From Polynucleobacter ibericus (GTDB lineage: Bacteria; Pseudomonadota; Gammaproteobacteria; Burkholderiales; Burkholderiaceae), in assembly GCF_018687955.1 (NCBI RefSeq), contig NZ_CP061309.1, forward strand, positions 925,564-989,563: 64,000 nucleotides of DNA. Reading direction: 5' to 3'. The position numbers and the translations under genes are program-made. The notes under the pieces were generated by a model that saw only the letters and a program-made list of their open reading frames with translations, was not told the origin of the DNA and searched no databases. Positions 37,773 through 47,240 of this stretch are shown one piece after another; the first letter of the stretch is position 1, and each line of letters begins with the position of its first letter.

Positions 37773-39083
37773 ATGAAAGATCTCGAAAGCCTCAGCGCCA
37801 CCCAAGCCATCAAAGCGCTCTCTAAAAGGGAGATAAAGGCGACTGATTTACTGCTTTCTTGCCTAGACCGCATAGGGCAAAAAGAGAGCATTGTCAGAGC
37901 CTGGACTAGCCTGGGTAAGGAAAATGCTCTATCCCGCGCAAAACAGCTCGATAAGGGCGCTGTTCAGGGCATATTGCATGGCTTACCTATTGGGGTTAAA
38001 GATCTATTCGACACCTATGACTTGCCCACCTCTTACGGGTCGCCAATTTATGCCAATCATTACCCGGCTGCGGATGCGGTTTCAGTCGCATTAATGCGTC
38101 AGGCCGGGGGCATCATCCTGGGAAAAACCACGACCACGGAATTTGCCTCATTTAAAAGCGGCCCCACTACTAACCCCCATGATGTTCACCATACCCCTGG
38201 AGGTTCTTCAAGCGGCTCAGCTGCTGCAGTCTCTGACTTTATGGTGCCATTAGCAACTGGTAGTCAAACAGCTGGCTCCATTATTCGCCCTGCATCGTAT
38301 TGCGGTGTAGTCGGCTTTAAACCCAGCTTCGGAAAAATAAGTGTTGCAGGTGTCAAATCCCTAGCGCCTTCCCTCGATACCCTTGGTAGCTTTGGCAGGA
38401 CGATCGAGGATGTTGCTCTTGGCGTTGCAGCCATGAGTGGCGATCATCGTCTAGCAAAGGTTGAGGACTTGCACAGCAAGCCTCGGATTGCAATTTGCAA
38501 AACATCCAACTGGTCCTTTGCGCAAAAAGAGACTTCCACAGCCTTAGCGGTAGCTCGCCATGCAGCTGAAGTTATATCAAGAGGTCTTGTCGGAGATATC
38601 AAATTACCCAAGGCATGCGATGACTTAACTGTGGCTCAGACTCGCATCATGCTTTCAGAAATATCTAGAAGCTTTACATTTGAACGAGTCCACTACCCAA
38701 AGAAATTAAGTCTGCAATTTTCTAAATCACTTCATGAAGGTTTAGAAATCAGTTTTGAGCAATATACAAAAGATTTGTTGCTAGCGAGTGATGCCAAAGC
38801 ATCCGTAATGGACTTATTTAATGATGAAATAGATATCCTGATTGCTCCAAGTGCAACCGGTGAGGCTCCTCCCTTAAAAGATGGCACTGGTAATCCTATA
38901 TTTTGTCGAGAATGGACACTACTAGGTTTGCCATGCATCAATATCAATGTTGCAGCCGGTCCAAATGGTCTGCCTGTTGGTGTGCAGCTAATTGCTGGGC
39001 CTGGTAAGGATCGCTTTTTACTAAGCGCCGCGAGGGCATTTGCGTTGGCGTTGCCTGATCCCACTCTGCGAGATCAGGCATAG
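37773..39083 (+). CDS. Amidase (amidase signature family)
   Basis: A 436-residue amidase. The catalytic triad segments are present: Lys in GLPIGVKDLFDTYD near residue 75, cis-Ser in PGGSSSGSAAAV near 148, and the nucleophile Ser in GSQTAGSIIRPASYCG near 170. This group hydrolyses amides, and some members are aspartyl/glutamyl-tRNA amidotransferase-like, but no gatC or gatB neighbours occur here. The substrate is unknown. It converges with the Bug-type gene with eight bases between stops. Confidence 0.9.
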   Translation: MKDLESLSATQAIKALSKREIKATDLLLSCLDRIGQKESIVRAWTSLGKENALSRAKQLDKGAVQGILHGLPIGVKDLFDTYDLPTSYGSPIYANHYPAADAVSVALMRQAGGIILGKTTTTEFASFKSGPTTNPHDVHHTPGGSSSGSAAAVSDFMVPLATGSQTAGSIIRPASYCGVVGFKPSFGKISVAGVKSLAPSLDTLGSFGRTIEDVALGVAAMSGDHRLAKVEDLHSKPRIAICKTSNWSFAQKETSTALAVARHAAEVISRGLVGDIKLPKACDDLTVAQTRIMLSEISRSFTFERVHYPKKLSLQFSKSLHEGLEISFEQYTKDLLLASDAKASVMDLFNDEIDILIAPSATGEAPPLKDGTGNPIFCREWTLLGLPCININVAAGPNGLPVGVQLIAGPGKDRFLLSAARAFALALPDPTLRDQA

Positions 39084-39091
39084 GTCAATTT

Positions 39092-40063
39092 TTAATCGAG
39101 CGTAATGTTTGCAGACTTGATTGCTTTATTCCAATAAGGCAACTCTTTCTTCACTAGCGCATCTGTTGCAGCAGGATTGAGATAACGCAATTCCACACCT
39201 GCAGCATCTGAGCGCTCCTTGACTTCAGGCAGCGCTAAACTTTTCTTCACAGAATCAGTTAGCTTGGTAATGACAGGTGCAGGCGTTCCAGCCGGTGCAT
39301 ATAAGGCAACCCAAGACTCCAGCTGAAATGAAGGTAAGCCTGCTTCCGCAGTAGTTGGGACATTCGGCATACCAGGATGACGATTTTTTCCAGTGACCGC
39401 CAATCCCTTGAGCTTGCCACTTTGCACATGTTGCATTAAAGAAGGTGGCGTACTGATGAATACCTGTACTTGGCCTGCTAAAACATCCTGAATAGCTGGA
39501 CCAGAACCCTTGTATGGGACGTGGATCATGTCTGTACCTGTCGACTGCTTAAACATTTCAGTGCCAATATGCGATACAGAGCCATTCCCCTGAGAGGCAT
39601 AGTTTAATTTCCCTGGATTTGCTTTTGCATAAGCAATGAACTCTTTTAGATTATTGACTGGTACAGATGGATGAACGGCAATCACATTAGTTGAAACAGT
39701 CAACAATGCGACTGGAGAAAAATCTTTTGGATCCCAGGACAATTTTTCAAATAAGGCAGGGTTTCCAACGTGATAACCAGAGTACGAAATAAGTAAGGTG
39801 TAACCATCAGGTTTTGCATTGGCAACAAATTGATAAGCAATATTGCCGCTTGCTCCTGGCTTGTTATCAACAACCACGGTTTGACCAATAACTCTTGATA
39901 GCGGCTCACTTAATAAACGTGCAGAAGTGTCAACTAAGCCACCCGGTGGGTTGGGCACCACCAGAGTAATCGGTCTATCCGGAAAGGATTGAGCCAAGGC
40001 TAAGCTTGCGAAGCTCAAGCTACAGATTACAAGTGCACTGCCAATTACTGAATATTTTTTCAT
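39092..40063 (-). CDS. Tripartite tricarboxylate transporter substrate-binding protein (Bug family)
   Basis: A 323-residue periplasmic binding protein. A signal peptide (about 1-24, ending LALA) precedes the family segment FPDRPITLVVPNPPGGLVDT. Bug proteins are very common in Burkholderiales; most are orphans without TctAB, as here. Ligands are usually dicarboxylates or similar acids. It starts 27 bases after the OYE-type gene with a strong ribosome binding site (AGGAG) and may be cotranscribed with it. Confidence 0.93.
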   Translation of the reverse strand: MKKYSVIGSALVICSLSFASLALAQSFPDRPITLVVPNPPGGLVDTSARLLSEPLSRVIGQTVVVDNKPGASGNIAYQFVANAKPDGYTLLISYSGYHVGNPALFEKLSWDPKDFSPVALLTVSTNVIAVHPSVPVNNLKEFIAYAKANPGKLNYASQGNGSVSHIGTEMFKQSTGTDMIHVPYKGSGPAIQDVLAGQVQVFISTPPSLMQHVQSGKLKGLAVTGKNRHPGMPNVPTTAEAGLPSFQLESWVALYAPAGTPAPVITKLTDSVKKSLALPEVKERSDAAGVELRYLNPAATDALVKKELPYWNKAIKSANITLD

Positions 40064-40090
40064 GGTTGTCTCCTACTTTTAATTAAATGT

Positions 40091-41212
40091 TTATCGTTGC
40101 CCTATTTTTACATCGCCAAAAATTACCTGTGCTTCACGAGGCAAACAACGCCAATAGCGTTCGTTTGCATTTACAGTGCCACCTAATGCTGCCGCAGCCT
40201 CCCAGGCCCAGCGTGGCTTATAGAGAAATGCTCTTGCTAAAGCAATTAAATCAGCATCACCGGCCTGCAAAATATCTTCTGCTTGCTGAGGATCGGTAAT
40301 CAAACCGACAGTCATGGTTGGCAAACCGGACTGTTCTTTGACAATCTTTGCAAAAGGTACTTGATAGTTTGGTCCAATCGCAATTTTCTGCTTGGGCGAA
40401 ATGCCCCCAGAAGAAATATGAACAAAATCACAGCCCAAAGGTTTGAGTTGTTTTGCGAAATCTGCTGTCTCTTGCGGAGTCCAGCCGCCTTCTATCCAGT
40501 CGCTCGCTGATATTCGAATACCAAGCACGCCTTGGTAGGCCGCTCTTACAGCAGCAAAGAGCTCTAGAGGAAAGCGAATTCGGTTTTCAAAAGATCCGCC
40601 ATATTCATCGGTACGTTGATTAGCAATGGGAGATAAAAATTGGTGTAACAAATAACCATGAGCCCCGTGCAGTTCAATGCCATCAACTCCTATGCGATCT
40701 GCACGTTTCGCGGATGCAACGAAATCATCAATCAATTTCTGGAGATCACTCTTTGTTAGCTCATGAGGGTGGCGTTCGCCATCTAACTGAGGAATTGCTG
40801 AAGGCGCCAATGTTTCCCAGCCGCCATTATCTTTAGAGAGTAATTGACCGCCATTCCATGGGGTGGCGCTAGATGCTTTGCGACCAGCATGAGCTAGCTG
40901 AATGAAAACCGGTGTAGCTGGAGCTAACACTCGCGCACGACTTAATTTATCTTTAAGTGCAGCCTCCGTACGGTCATCCCAAAGACCCAAACAGGCCGGA
41001 GTAATCCTTGCCTCAGGACTTACGCCTGTAGCCTCAATAATGAATAATGCGGCACCACTATTCAGTAGGTTGGCCCAGTGCATGAGATGCCAATCGGTTG
41101 CCTCACCATTAACGGCCGAATATTGGCACATTGGAGCGACAACAATGCGATTAGCTAGCTTCAGAGGTCCTCTAGGAGAATTTAGCGTGTAATTGGAAAA
41201 TAAAAGACTCAT
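40091..41212 (-). CDS. NADH:flavin oxidoreductase, old yellow enzyme family (YqjM/XenA type)
   Basis: A 373-residue FMN enzyme from the ATG at 41212 (MSLLFSNYTL). The PMCQYSA segment with the active-site cysteine (near residue 30) marks the thermophilic-like YqjM class. HGAHGYLLHQFLSP and RTDEYGGSFENR are OYE signatures, and the phosphate-binding segment near the C-terminus reads IALARAFLYKPRW. It reduces enones, nitrates or xenobiotics with NADPH. The physiological substrate is unknown. It is divergent from mmsA with 165 bases between starts. Confidence 0.9.
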   Translation of the reverse strand: MSLLFSNYTLNSPRGPLKLANRIVVAPMCQYSAVNGEATDWHLMHWANLLNSGAALFIIEATGVSPEARITPACLGLWDDRTEAALKDKLSRARVLAPATPVFIQLAHAGRKASSATPWNGGQLLSKDNGGWETLAPSAIPQLDGERHPHELTKSDLQKLIDDFVASAKRADRIGVDGIELHGAHGYLLHQFLSPIANQRTDEYGGSFENRIRFPLELFAAVRAAYQGVLGIRISASDWIEGGWTPQETADFAKQLKPLGCDFVHISSGGISPKQKIAIGPNYQVPFAKIVKEQSGLPTMTVGLITDPQQAEDILQAGDADLIALARAFLYKPRWAWEAAAALGGTVNANERYWRCLPREAQVIFGDVKIGQR

Positions 41213-41377
41213 GGGATGCCTTAAAAAGCTCAAAAATAGGTCAAAAAATACGAAAATTGCCGTAAAGCGATAGAATACTTAAAAAGCAGAATATACGAGA
41301 CAGCGAAGTCGTGCAGGCATCTTTATGCCAAGCGCCTTTTTTACCCAAAACCCTATTAATACTCACTGTAAGAGATT

Positions 41378-42898
41378 ATGAACGCACCTCAAGCCTTTGA
41401 ATCAAAAGAAGATATTGGCCATTTTGTTGGCGGCAATGTAGTTAATCCAAAAGATGGACGTTTTGCTGATGTTTACAACCCGACCAAAGGGTCTGTAGCG
41501 CGTCGTGTTGCCCTCGCCAGCCGCAAAGAAGTAGATGATGCGGTCGCTGTAGCTCAAAAAGCATTTGAGACATGGAGTCAGACTAGTCCACTTCGTCGTT
41601 CACGCATTATGTTCAAGTATTTAGAGCTTTTGAATGCCAATCGAGATGAATTGGCCGCCATCATTACAGCAGAACATGGGAAAGTGTTTACTGATGCCCA
41701 AGGTGAAGTGACTCGTGGTATTGAGATCGTAGAATTTGCTACCGGCATCCCAGAATTGCTGAAAGGTGATTACACAGAACAGGTTTCTACTGATATCGAC
41801 AACTGGGTCATGCGTCAGCCATTGGGTGTAGTTGCTGGTATCACCCCATTCAACTTCCCCGTCATGGTTCCAATGTGGATGTTCCCTATGGCGATTGCCT
41901 GTGGCAACACCTTCATTTTGAAGCCTAGCCCTACTGACCCATCTGCCTCTGTGTTCATGGCAAAGCTTCTCAAAGAAGCTGGTCTTCCTGATGGCGTATT
42001 TAATGTGGTGCAAGGCGATAAAGAAGCGGTTGATGCCTTAATTGAGAACCCAGACGTTAAAGCGGTTAGCTTTGTAGGCTCGACCCCTATTGCCAATTAC
42101 ATCTACGAGCGTTGCGCTCACTTCGGTAAGCGTTCCCAGGCATTAGGCGGTGCTAAGAACCACATGGTCATCATGCCGGATGCTGATATTGATAAAGCAA
42201 TTGATGCCCTGGTTGGTGCTGCTTATGGCTCTGCAGGTGAGAGATGCATGGCGATTTCTGTAGCGGTATTGGTAGGCGATGTGGCGGAAAAAATCATGCC
42301 GAAACTTATCGAGCGCACCAAAACCTTGAAGGTTAAGAATGGCATGGAACTCGATGCAGAAATGGGTCCTATTGTGACCAAAGCAGCCCTAGAGCGCATT
42401 ACTGGCTATATTGATAGTGGCGTAGCTTCAGGCGCAAAACTCCTTGTGGATGGCCGCGGTCTCAAAGTTCCTGGCAATGAAAATGGTTTCTTTATCGGTG
42501 GCACCCTTTTTGATAACGTCACCCCAGATATGAAGATTTACTTAGAAGAAATCTTCGGACCGGTTTTATCTTGCTTACGTGTTGCCAACTTTACAGAAGC
42601 CCTGAATTTAGTGAACTCCTGTGAGTTTGGTAATGGTGTTGCTTGCTTTACGAGCGATGGCAATATTGCCCGTGAATTTGCCCGTCGTGTTCAGGTAGGC
42701 ATGGTTGGTATCAACGTACCTATTCCGGTGCCGATGGCATGGCACGGTTTTGGGGGTTGGAAGAAGTCGATCTTTGGCGATATGCATGCATACGGCAAAG
42801 AAGGCGTTCGTTTCTATACCAAGCAAAAGAGTGTGATGCAGCGTTGGCCTGAAAGCATAGCCAAAGGTGCAGAGTTTGTAATGCCGACCTCCAAGTAA
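41378..42898 (+). CDS. mmsA: CoA-acylating methylmalonate-semialdehyde dehydrogenase
   Basis: A 506-residue aldehyde dehydrogenase that turns methylmalonate or malonate semialdehyde into propionyl- or acetyl-CoA during valine and uracil breakdown. The catalytic cysteine lies in [15 protein letters not shown] near residue 290, with [18 protein letters not shown] near 155 and [14 protein letters not shown] near 258. No mmsB neighbour is present. The gene is single and ends at a strong terminator. Regulation is not visible, but a GGCAT-CTTT-ATGCC hairpin lies in its leader (41316-41329). Confidence 0.93.
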   Translation: MNAPQAFESKEDIGHFVGGNVVNPKDGRFADVYNPTKGSVARRVALASRKEVDDAVAVAQKAFETWSQTSPLRRSRIMFKYLELLNANRDELAAIITAEHGKVFTDAQGEVTRGIEIVEFATGIPELLKGDYTEQVSTDIDNWVMRQPLGVVAGITPFNFPVMVPMWMFPMAIACGNTFILKPSPTDPSASVFMAKLLKEAGLPDGVFNVVQGDKEAVDALIENPDVKAVSFVGSTPIANYIYERCAHFGKRSQALGGAKNHMVIMPDADIDKAIDALVGAAYGSAGERCMAISVAVLVGDVAEKIMPKLIERTKTLKVKNGMELDAEMGPIVTKAALERITGYIDSGVASGAKLLVDGRGLKVPGNENGFFIGGTLFDNVTPDMKIYLEEIFGPVLSCLRVANFTEALNLVNSCEFGNGVACFTSDGNIAREFARRVQVGMVGINVPIPVPMAWHGFGGWKKSIFGDMHAYGKEGVRFYTKQKSVMQRWPESIAKGAEFVMPTSK

Positions 42899-42915
42899 TC
42901 TCTGAGGTAGAAAGC

Positions 42916-42943
42916 AAAAAAGCGATCTTCGGATCGCTTTTTT
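42916..42943. terminator. Bidirectional intrinsic terminator with UUCG tetraloop
   Basis: AAAAAAGCGATC (42916-42927) and GATCGCTTTTTT (42932-42943) form a perfect 12-base stem closing the stable C(TTCG)G loop. It serves mmsA and the convergent DUF1178 gene. Confidence 0.93.
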
Positions 42944-42967
42944 ATTTGTCGTACCTAACTATGGAAA

Positions 42968-43453
42968 TTACTGCAGCGTGTTTTTTAGCGCAGGAATCAT
43001 GGGCATCGATAAAACATCAATGCCCTCTTCTCTTAAGGCATCAGCTTCATCCAGGGTAGTTTGCCCACGAATACTTCTCTCTGGAGACTCTTTGTAATGA
43101 ATCTTTCTTGCCTCATCAGCAAAGGAATCACCCACATCCTCAGAACGCCCCATGAGTTCGCGCATACCTTTTAAAAAAGCAGCCTGAACTTGTGCCTCAA
43201 GTTGGGAATGATCTCTTCCGGTTAGAGCAACAACGCCCCCGCTGACATTTTCAGATTCAGTCTTAGGGAGAGTTAAATCAGTAGAGGATGATTTACCGAT
43301 ATGGGGTGCCGAAGGCATCCGAGTGATATCAGTACTTTCACATACTGGACACGCAAGCATGCCTTTATCTTGCTGCGCAAGACAATCCTCCTCAGACGCA
43401 AACCATCCTTCGAAGTGATGGTCTAGCGGGCAAGCTAAGTTATAAACTTTCAT
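42968..43453 (-). CDS. DUF1178 family protein
   Basis: A 161-residue protein starting MKVYNLACPLDHHFEGWF, typical of DUF1178. Zinc-ribbon-like cysteines occur at Cys8 and in ACPVCES near residue 38. The middle is charged and the C-terminal half may be helical. The function is unknown. It lies 65 bases after the NUDIX gene on the same strand, a pairing seen in related genomes. Confidence 0.88.
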   Translation of the reverse strand: MKVYNLACPLDHHFEGWFASEEDCLAQQDKGMLACPVCESTDITRMPSAPHIGKSSSTDLTLPKTESENVSGGVVALTGRDHSQLEAQVQAAFLKGMRELMGRSEDVGDSFADEARKIHYKESPERSIRGQTTLDEADALREEGIDVLSMPMIPALKNTLQ

Positions 43454-43518
43454 AAAACGTATATAGGGTCAAAAACGATAAATTCAATACCCCTATTTTA
43501 ATCGGGTTTGATTAATGC

Positions 43519-44118
43519 CTATGAGATAGGCTTTGGGCTTACCAAGCCACGACGATAGCGATCCAACCAATAAGCTGAAATAGTCGTTTTTACGTCGGTT
43601 ATCTCACCATCCTCAACCCATGCCAGAAGTTGATCCAAGGAGGCTGCAAACACGTCTAGAAACTCTTCCTCATCCAGATGGCTTTTGCCTGGAACTAAGT
43701 CCTCAGCTAAATAAATATCAATGAATTCGGTTGAATACGAAATCACCGGATGAATACGACGAATATAGCTCCATTTTTTAGCGGTATACCCCGTCTCTTC
43801 TTCAAGCTCTCGTTGGGCGCAGATCAAATGATCTTCGCTAGGATCCAGCTTTCCAGCAGGAATTTCCAAGCAGGCTTTAGCAATTGGATAGCGATACTGT
43901 CTTTCCATCAACACTCGACCATCATCCAAGAGGGCGACGATTGCAACAGCCCCGGGGTGTGTTAAATATTCACGCACCGCCTCTTCGCCGTCTGGAAGGG
44001 ATACCTTGTCCCTCTTCATATTTAAGAAAATGCCGCCGTATATATCTTCACCAGAAATACGCTCTTCACGTAAATGGGCATCACCTATCGGAAGATCTTT
44101 AAATGATTTTTCAGTCAT
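43519..44118 (-). CDS. NUDIX hydrolase, ADP-ribose pyrophosphatase type
   Basis: A 199-residue NUDIX enzyme. The complete box G-x5-E-x7-REL-x-EE-x-GY is present (GKLDPSEDHLICAQ followed by RELEEETGY) near residues 87-109. The preceding segment VLMERQYRYPIAKACLEIPA and the length fit ADP-ribose pyrophosphatase, which clears ADP-ribose to AMP and ribose-5-phosphate. It is transcribed after a terminator that ends the nuo operon, so it likely has its own promoter. Confidence 0.88.
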   Translation of the reverse strand: MTEKSFKDLPIGDAHLREERISGEDIYGGIFLNMKRDKVSLPDGEEAVREYLTHPGAVAIVALLDDGRVLMERQYRYPIAKACLEIPAGKLDPSEDHLICAQRELEEETGYTAKKWSYIRRIHPVISYSTEFIDIYLAEDLVPGKSHLDEEEFLDVFAASLDQLLAWVEDGEITDVKTTISAYWLDRYRRGLVSPKPIS

Positions 44119-44195
44119 GGCTAGAGTTCATTAAATTATGTAAGTTGATTAAAACATCTTATAAAAATAAGATGTCATTTTGAAGGCTGGAAAAC

Positions 44196-44223
44196 AATAA
44201 AGGCCCCTTTCGGAGCCTTTATT
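44196..44223 (-). terminator. Terminator of the nuo operon
   Basis: On the minus strand AATAAAGGC (44215-44223) pairs with GCCTTTATT (44196-44204) around a GAAA-containing loop, followed by a T-rich run. It lies 17 bases past nuoN and upstream of the NUDIX gene. Confidence 0.85.
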
Positions 44224-44239
44224 TAAGGAGTCAATCTGA

Positions 44240-45739
44240 TTAGGACCCAAGCAATGTTCGGCGCATGGCATCCAGACATAGGCTCATTAAGCCTGCAGGA
44301 ACAATACCGAAAGCCAATACCAAAATACTATTCAGACCCAGGATGCCCTTGGCAAAGCCAGAACCGGAAATGGAAATCTCATGCGCTGGTTCATCAAAGT
44401 ACATTACCTTAACTACTCTCAAGTAATAAAAAGCACCGATCAACGAGGCAATCACAGCGATTACTGCTAGGAATGTATGTTCAGCATCAACCAAGGCTTC
44501 TAAAACACCTAACTTCGCCGCGAAACCTACTGTAGGCGGAATGCCCGCCAAGGAGAACATCATGACAAGGCCAATAAAGGCAAACCAAGGATGTTTCTTA
44601 TTGAGGCCCTTTAGTCCGTCTAAGGTTTCACAATCGTAACCCTTGCGCGACAAAGCCATCAGCAAACCGAAGGTACCAAGCGTTGTTAAAACATAGGTGA
44701 TAGCGTAGAACATGGCAGCACTGAACGCATGATCATCAAATACCGACAACATACCCAAGAGTACGAAGCCCATCTGTGCAATTGCAGAATAAGCCAACAT
44801 GCGCTTGATGTTGGTTTGGGCAATCGCTGTTACGTTACCGACTACAAGAGATAAGACTGCTAGCAAGACCAACATTGGCTGCCAGTCACCCAATAAAGGC
44901 AACAAGGTGTTTACTAATAAACGGAATAACAAAGCAAAGGCAGCTAGCTTAGGGGCAGCTGCAATCATCAAAGTGACAGCAGTTGGAGCACCCTGGTAAA
45001 CGTCCGGCACCCACATATGAAATGGCACAACACCCAACTTAAATGCCAGACCAGCAACAATAAATACCAAGCCAAATGCCATTACCAAATGATTGATACG
45101 TGGATCAGCAACCACCTTGAAGATCTCGATTAGGTCAAGAGATCCAGTAACGCCGTAGAGCATTGACATGCCGTAAAGCAAGAAGCCTGAAGCCAATGCA
45201 CCTAGAATGAAATATTTGATACCGGCCTCAACACTCTTCTCGCTCGTGTGGCGCATTGCTACCAAAGCATAGGTAGGCAAAGCCATAAGCTCCAAGCCAA
45301 GATAGAGAGTCAATAAATTCGCGCCAGAGATCAATACAAATTGACCTAGCAAGGCAAGCAAAGCCAAAACAATAAAGTCTGGACGGAATAAAGCGCGATC
45401 CATTAAGTATTGCTTGGAATAAATCAAACTGACTAATACAGCGATGCATGAGCAAGCTTTAAGCAGGTTCGAGAATGGGTCAGACTGAAATAAGCCATTC
45501 ATTGCGACTAGCGCAGGATCACCCATGCGGCCAATAAAAGCAAAAACAAGATATACCAAGAGAATGATGGTGAAGAAATACACAAAGCCAACTCCGCGTG
45601 GAGTATGGAAAATGTCCTGCTCTACACCAGGAGTAGATATCACTTTCTCACGAACATAAACACTAGCAACTAACAATAAACAGGTAGCTACGAGTAAAAC
45701 AAGTTCCGGCAGGATGGCGTATAGATCGAATGCTTGCAT
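44240..45739 (-). CDS. nuoN: NADH-quinone oxidoreductase subunit N
   Basis: An antiporter-like proton-pumping membrane subunit of complex I, 499 residues, about 14 helices. Conserved lysine- and glutamate-bearing helices are present, including the [16 protein letters not shown] and [16 protein letters not shown] segments. Last gene of the nuo operon, ten bases after nuoM. Confidence 0.97.
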   Translation of the reverse strand: MQAFDLYAILPELVLLVATCLLLVASVYVREKVISTPGVEQDIFHTPRGVGFVYFFTIILLVYLVFAFIGRMGDPALVAMNGLFQSDPFSNLLKACSCIAVLVSLIYSKQYLMDRALFRPDFIVLALLALLGQFVLISGANLLTLYLGLELMALPTYALVAMRHTSEKSVEAGIKYFILGALASGFLLYGMSMLYGVTGSLDLIEIFKVVADPRINHLVMAFGLVFIVAGLAFKLGVVPFHMWVPDVYQGAPTAVTLMIAAAPKLAAFALLFRLLVNTLLPLLGDWQPMLVLLAVLSLVVGNVTAIAQTNIKRMLAYSAIAQMGFVLLGMLSVFDDHAFSAAMFYAITYVLTTLGTFGLLMALSRKGYDCETLDGLKGLNKKHPWFAFIGLVMMFSLAGIPPTVGFAAKLGVLEALVDAEHTFLAVIAVIASLIGAFYYLRVVKVMYFDEPAHEISISGSGFAKGILGLNSILVLAFGIVPAGLMSLCLDAMRRTLLGS

Positions 45740-45749
45740 TTGTACTTAC

Positions 45750-47216
45750 TCAGAGTTTGCTAACAGCAACATGCTGTAGCAGATTAATTACGGCTGGATG
45801 AATAATTTCGGTAAATGGTTTTGGATAAACACCCATACCAATAACGCAGATAGACAGAACCGCCATTAAGAAATATTCACGAGCGTTGAGATCTTTAAGT
45901 TCTTCAACGTGGGCATTATTAATCGTGCCGAAAAATACGCGCTTTACCATCCATAGGGAATAAGCAGCGCCTAAAATTAAGGCCGTTGCAGCCAATACGC
46001 CGATCGTAAAGTCGTAGTCAACAGCAGCCAAAATCACCATGAACTCACCCACGAAACCGGAGGTGGCTGGTAAGCCGCAGTTCGCCATTGCCATTAACAC
46101 AGCAAAAGCAGTAAATGCCGGCATACGATGTACAACGCCACCGTAATCGGCGATTTGACGAGTATGCATACGGTCATAGAGCACGCCAATGGATAAGAAC
46201 ATTGCGCCTGCTACAAAGCCGTGAGAAATCATTTGAACAATACCACCCTCAATGCCCAAAGGACTAAAGAGGAAGAAGCCTAAAGTCACAAAACCCATAT
46301 GCGCTACAGATGAATAGGCCACCAGCTTTTTCATATCCTTTTGCACCAAAGCTACGGCGCCAACATAGATTACTGCAACCAATGACAAGAAGATGACAAA
46401 TGGCCCCAAATACTGGCTCGCGTCAGGAGCGATAGGCAATGAGAAACGTAGGAATCCATAGGCGCCAAGCTTCAACATAATTGCCGCCAACACTACTGAG
46501 CCGCCAGTAGGCGCTTCAACGTGCACATCTGGCAACCAGGTATGCAATGGCCACATTGGCACTTTTACAGCAAACGCCATGAAGAATGCAGCGAACAACA
46601 GAATTTGCTCAACGATATCTAAGCGCGCATTTTGCCAAGCCAAGATATCAAAGGTATTAGTCACGTTGTACAAGTACAGCATGGCAATCAAAGTGAGCAA
46701 AGAGCCGAGTAATGTGTACAAGAAGAATTTGAATGCCGCATAAATACGGTTATGGCCACCCCACACACCAATAATGATGTACATCGGGATCAATGTTGCT
46801 TCAAAGAACACATAGAACAACAAGGCATCAAGAGCACAAAATACGCCAATCATTAATCCAGAAAGAATCATGAAGGAAGCCATATATTGCGATACCTTGG
46901 TATCAATCACTTCCCAAGCTGCAATCACCACAATGATGTTAATAAATGCAGTGAGAACAATGAACCATACGGAAATACCATCAATCCCCAAGTGGTAATT
47001 AATATCGTATCGCGGGATCCAGCTGAGTTTTTCAACAAACTGCATGCCGGGATTGGCGATGTCAAAATTAATTAACAATGGGAGTGTTGCGATAAAACCG
47101 AGAACCGCACCAACCAGGGATAACCAGCGTACACCTGCAGATGGCTTCTCAGACCCATAAAACAAAATAATGAGTCCAAAAACAATCGGGGTCCAGATGG
47201 CGTAAGAAAGAATCAT
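45750..47216 (-). CDS. nuoM: NADH-quinone oxidoreductase subunit M
   Basis: A second antiporter-like subunit, 488 residues, about 14 helices. The FFEATLIPMYIIIGVWGG segment carries the conserved glutamate near residue 140, and the lysines in VPMWPLHTWLPDVHVEAPT and MKKLVAYSSVAHMGF are in place. It lies between nuoL (24-base gap) and nuoN. Confidence 0.97.
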   Translation of the reverse strand: MILSYAIWTPIVFGLIILFYGSEKPSAGVRWLSLVGAVLGFIATLPLLINFDIANPGMQFVEKLSWIPRYDINYHLGIDGISVWFIVLTAFINIIVVIAAWEVIDTKVSQYMASFMILSGLMIGVFCALDALLFYVFFEATLIPMYIIIGVWGGHNRIYAAFKFFLYTLLGSLLTLIAMLYLYNVTNTFDILAWQNARLDIVEQILLFAAFFMAFAVKVPMWPLHTWLPDVHVEAPTGGSVVLAAIMLKLGAYGFLRFSLPIAPDASQYLGPFVIFLSLVAVIYVGAVALVQKDMKKLVAYSSVAHMGFVTLGFFLFSPLGIEGGIVQMISHGFVAGAMFLSIGVLYDRMHTRQIADYGGVVHRMPAFTAFAVLMAMANCGLPATSGFVGEFMVILAAVDYDFTIGVLAATALILGAAYSLWMVKRVFFGTINNAHVEELKDLNAREYFLMAVLSICVIGMGVYPKPFTEIIHPAVINLLQHVAVSKL

Positions 47217-47240
47217 AGTGGCTACTTAAGTAACAAAGGC

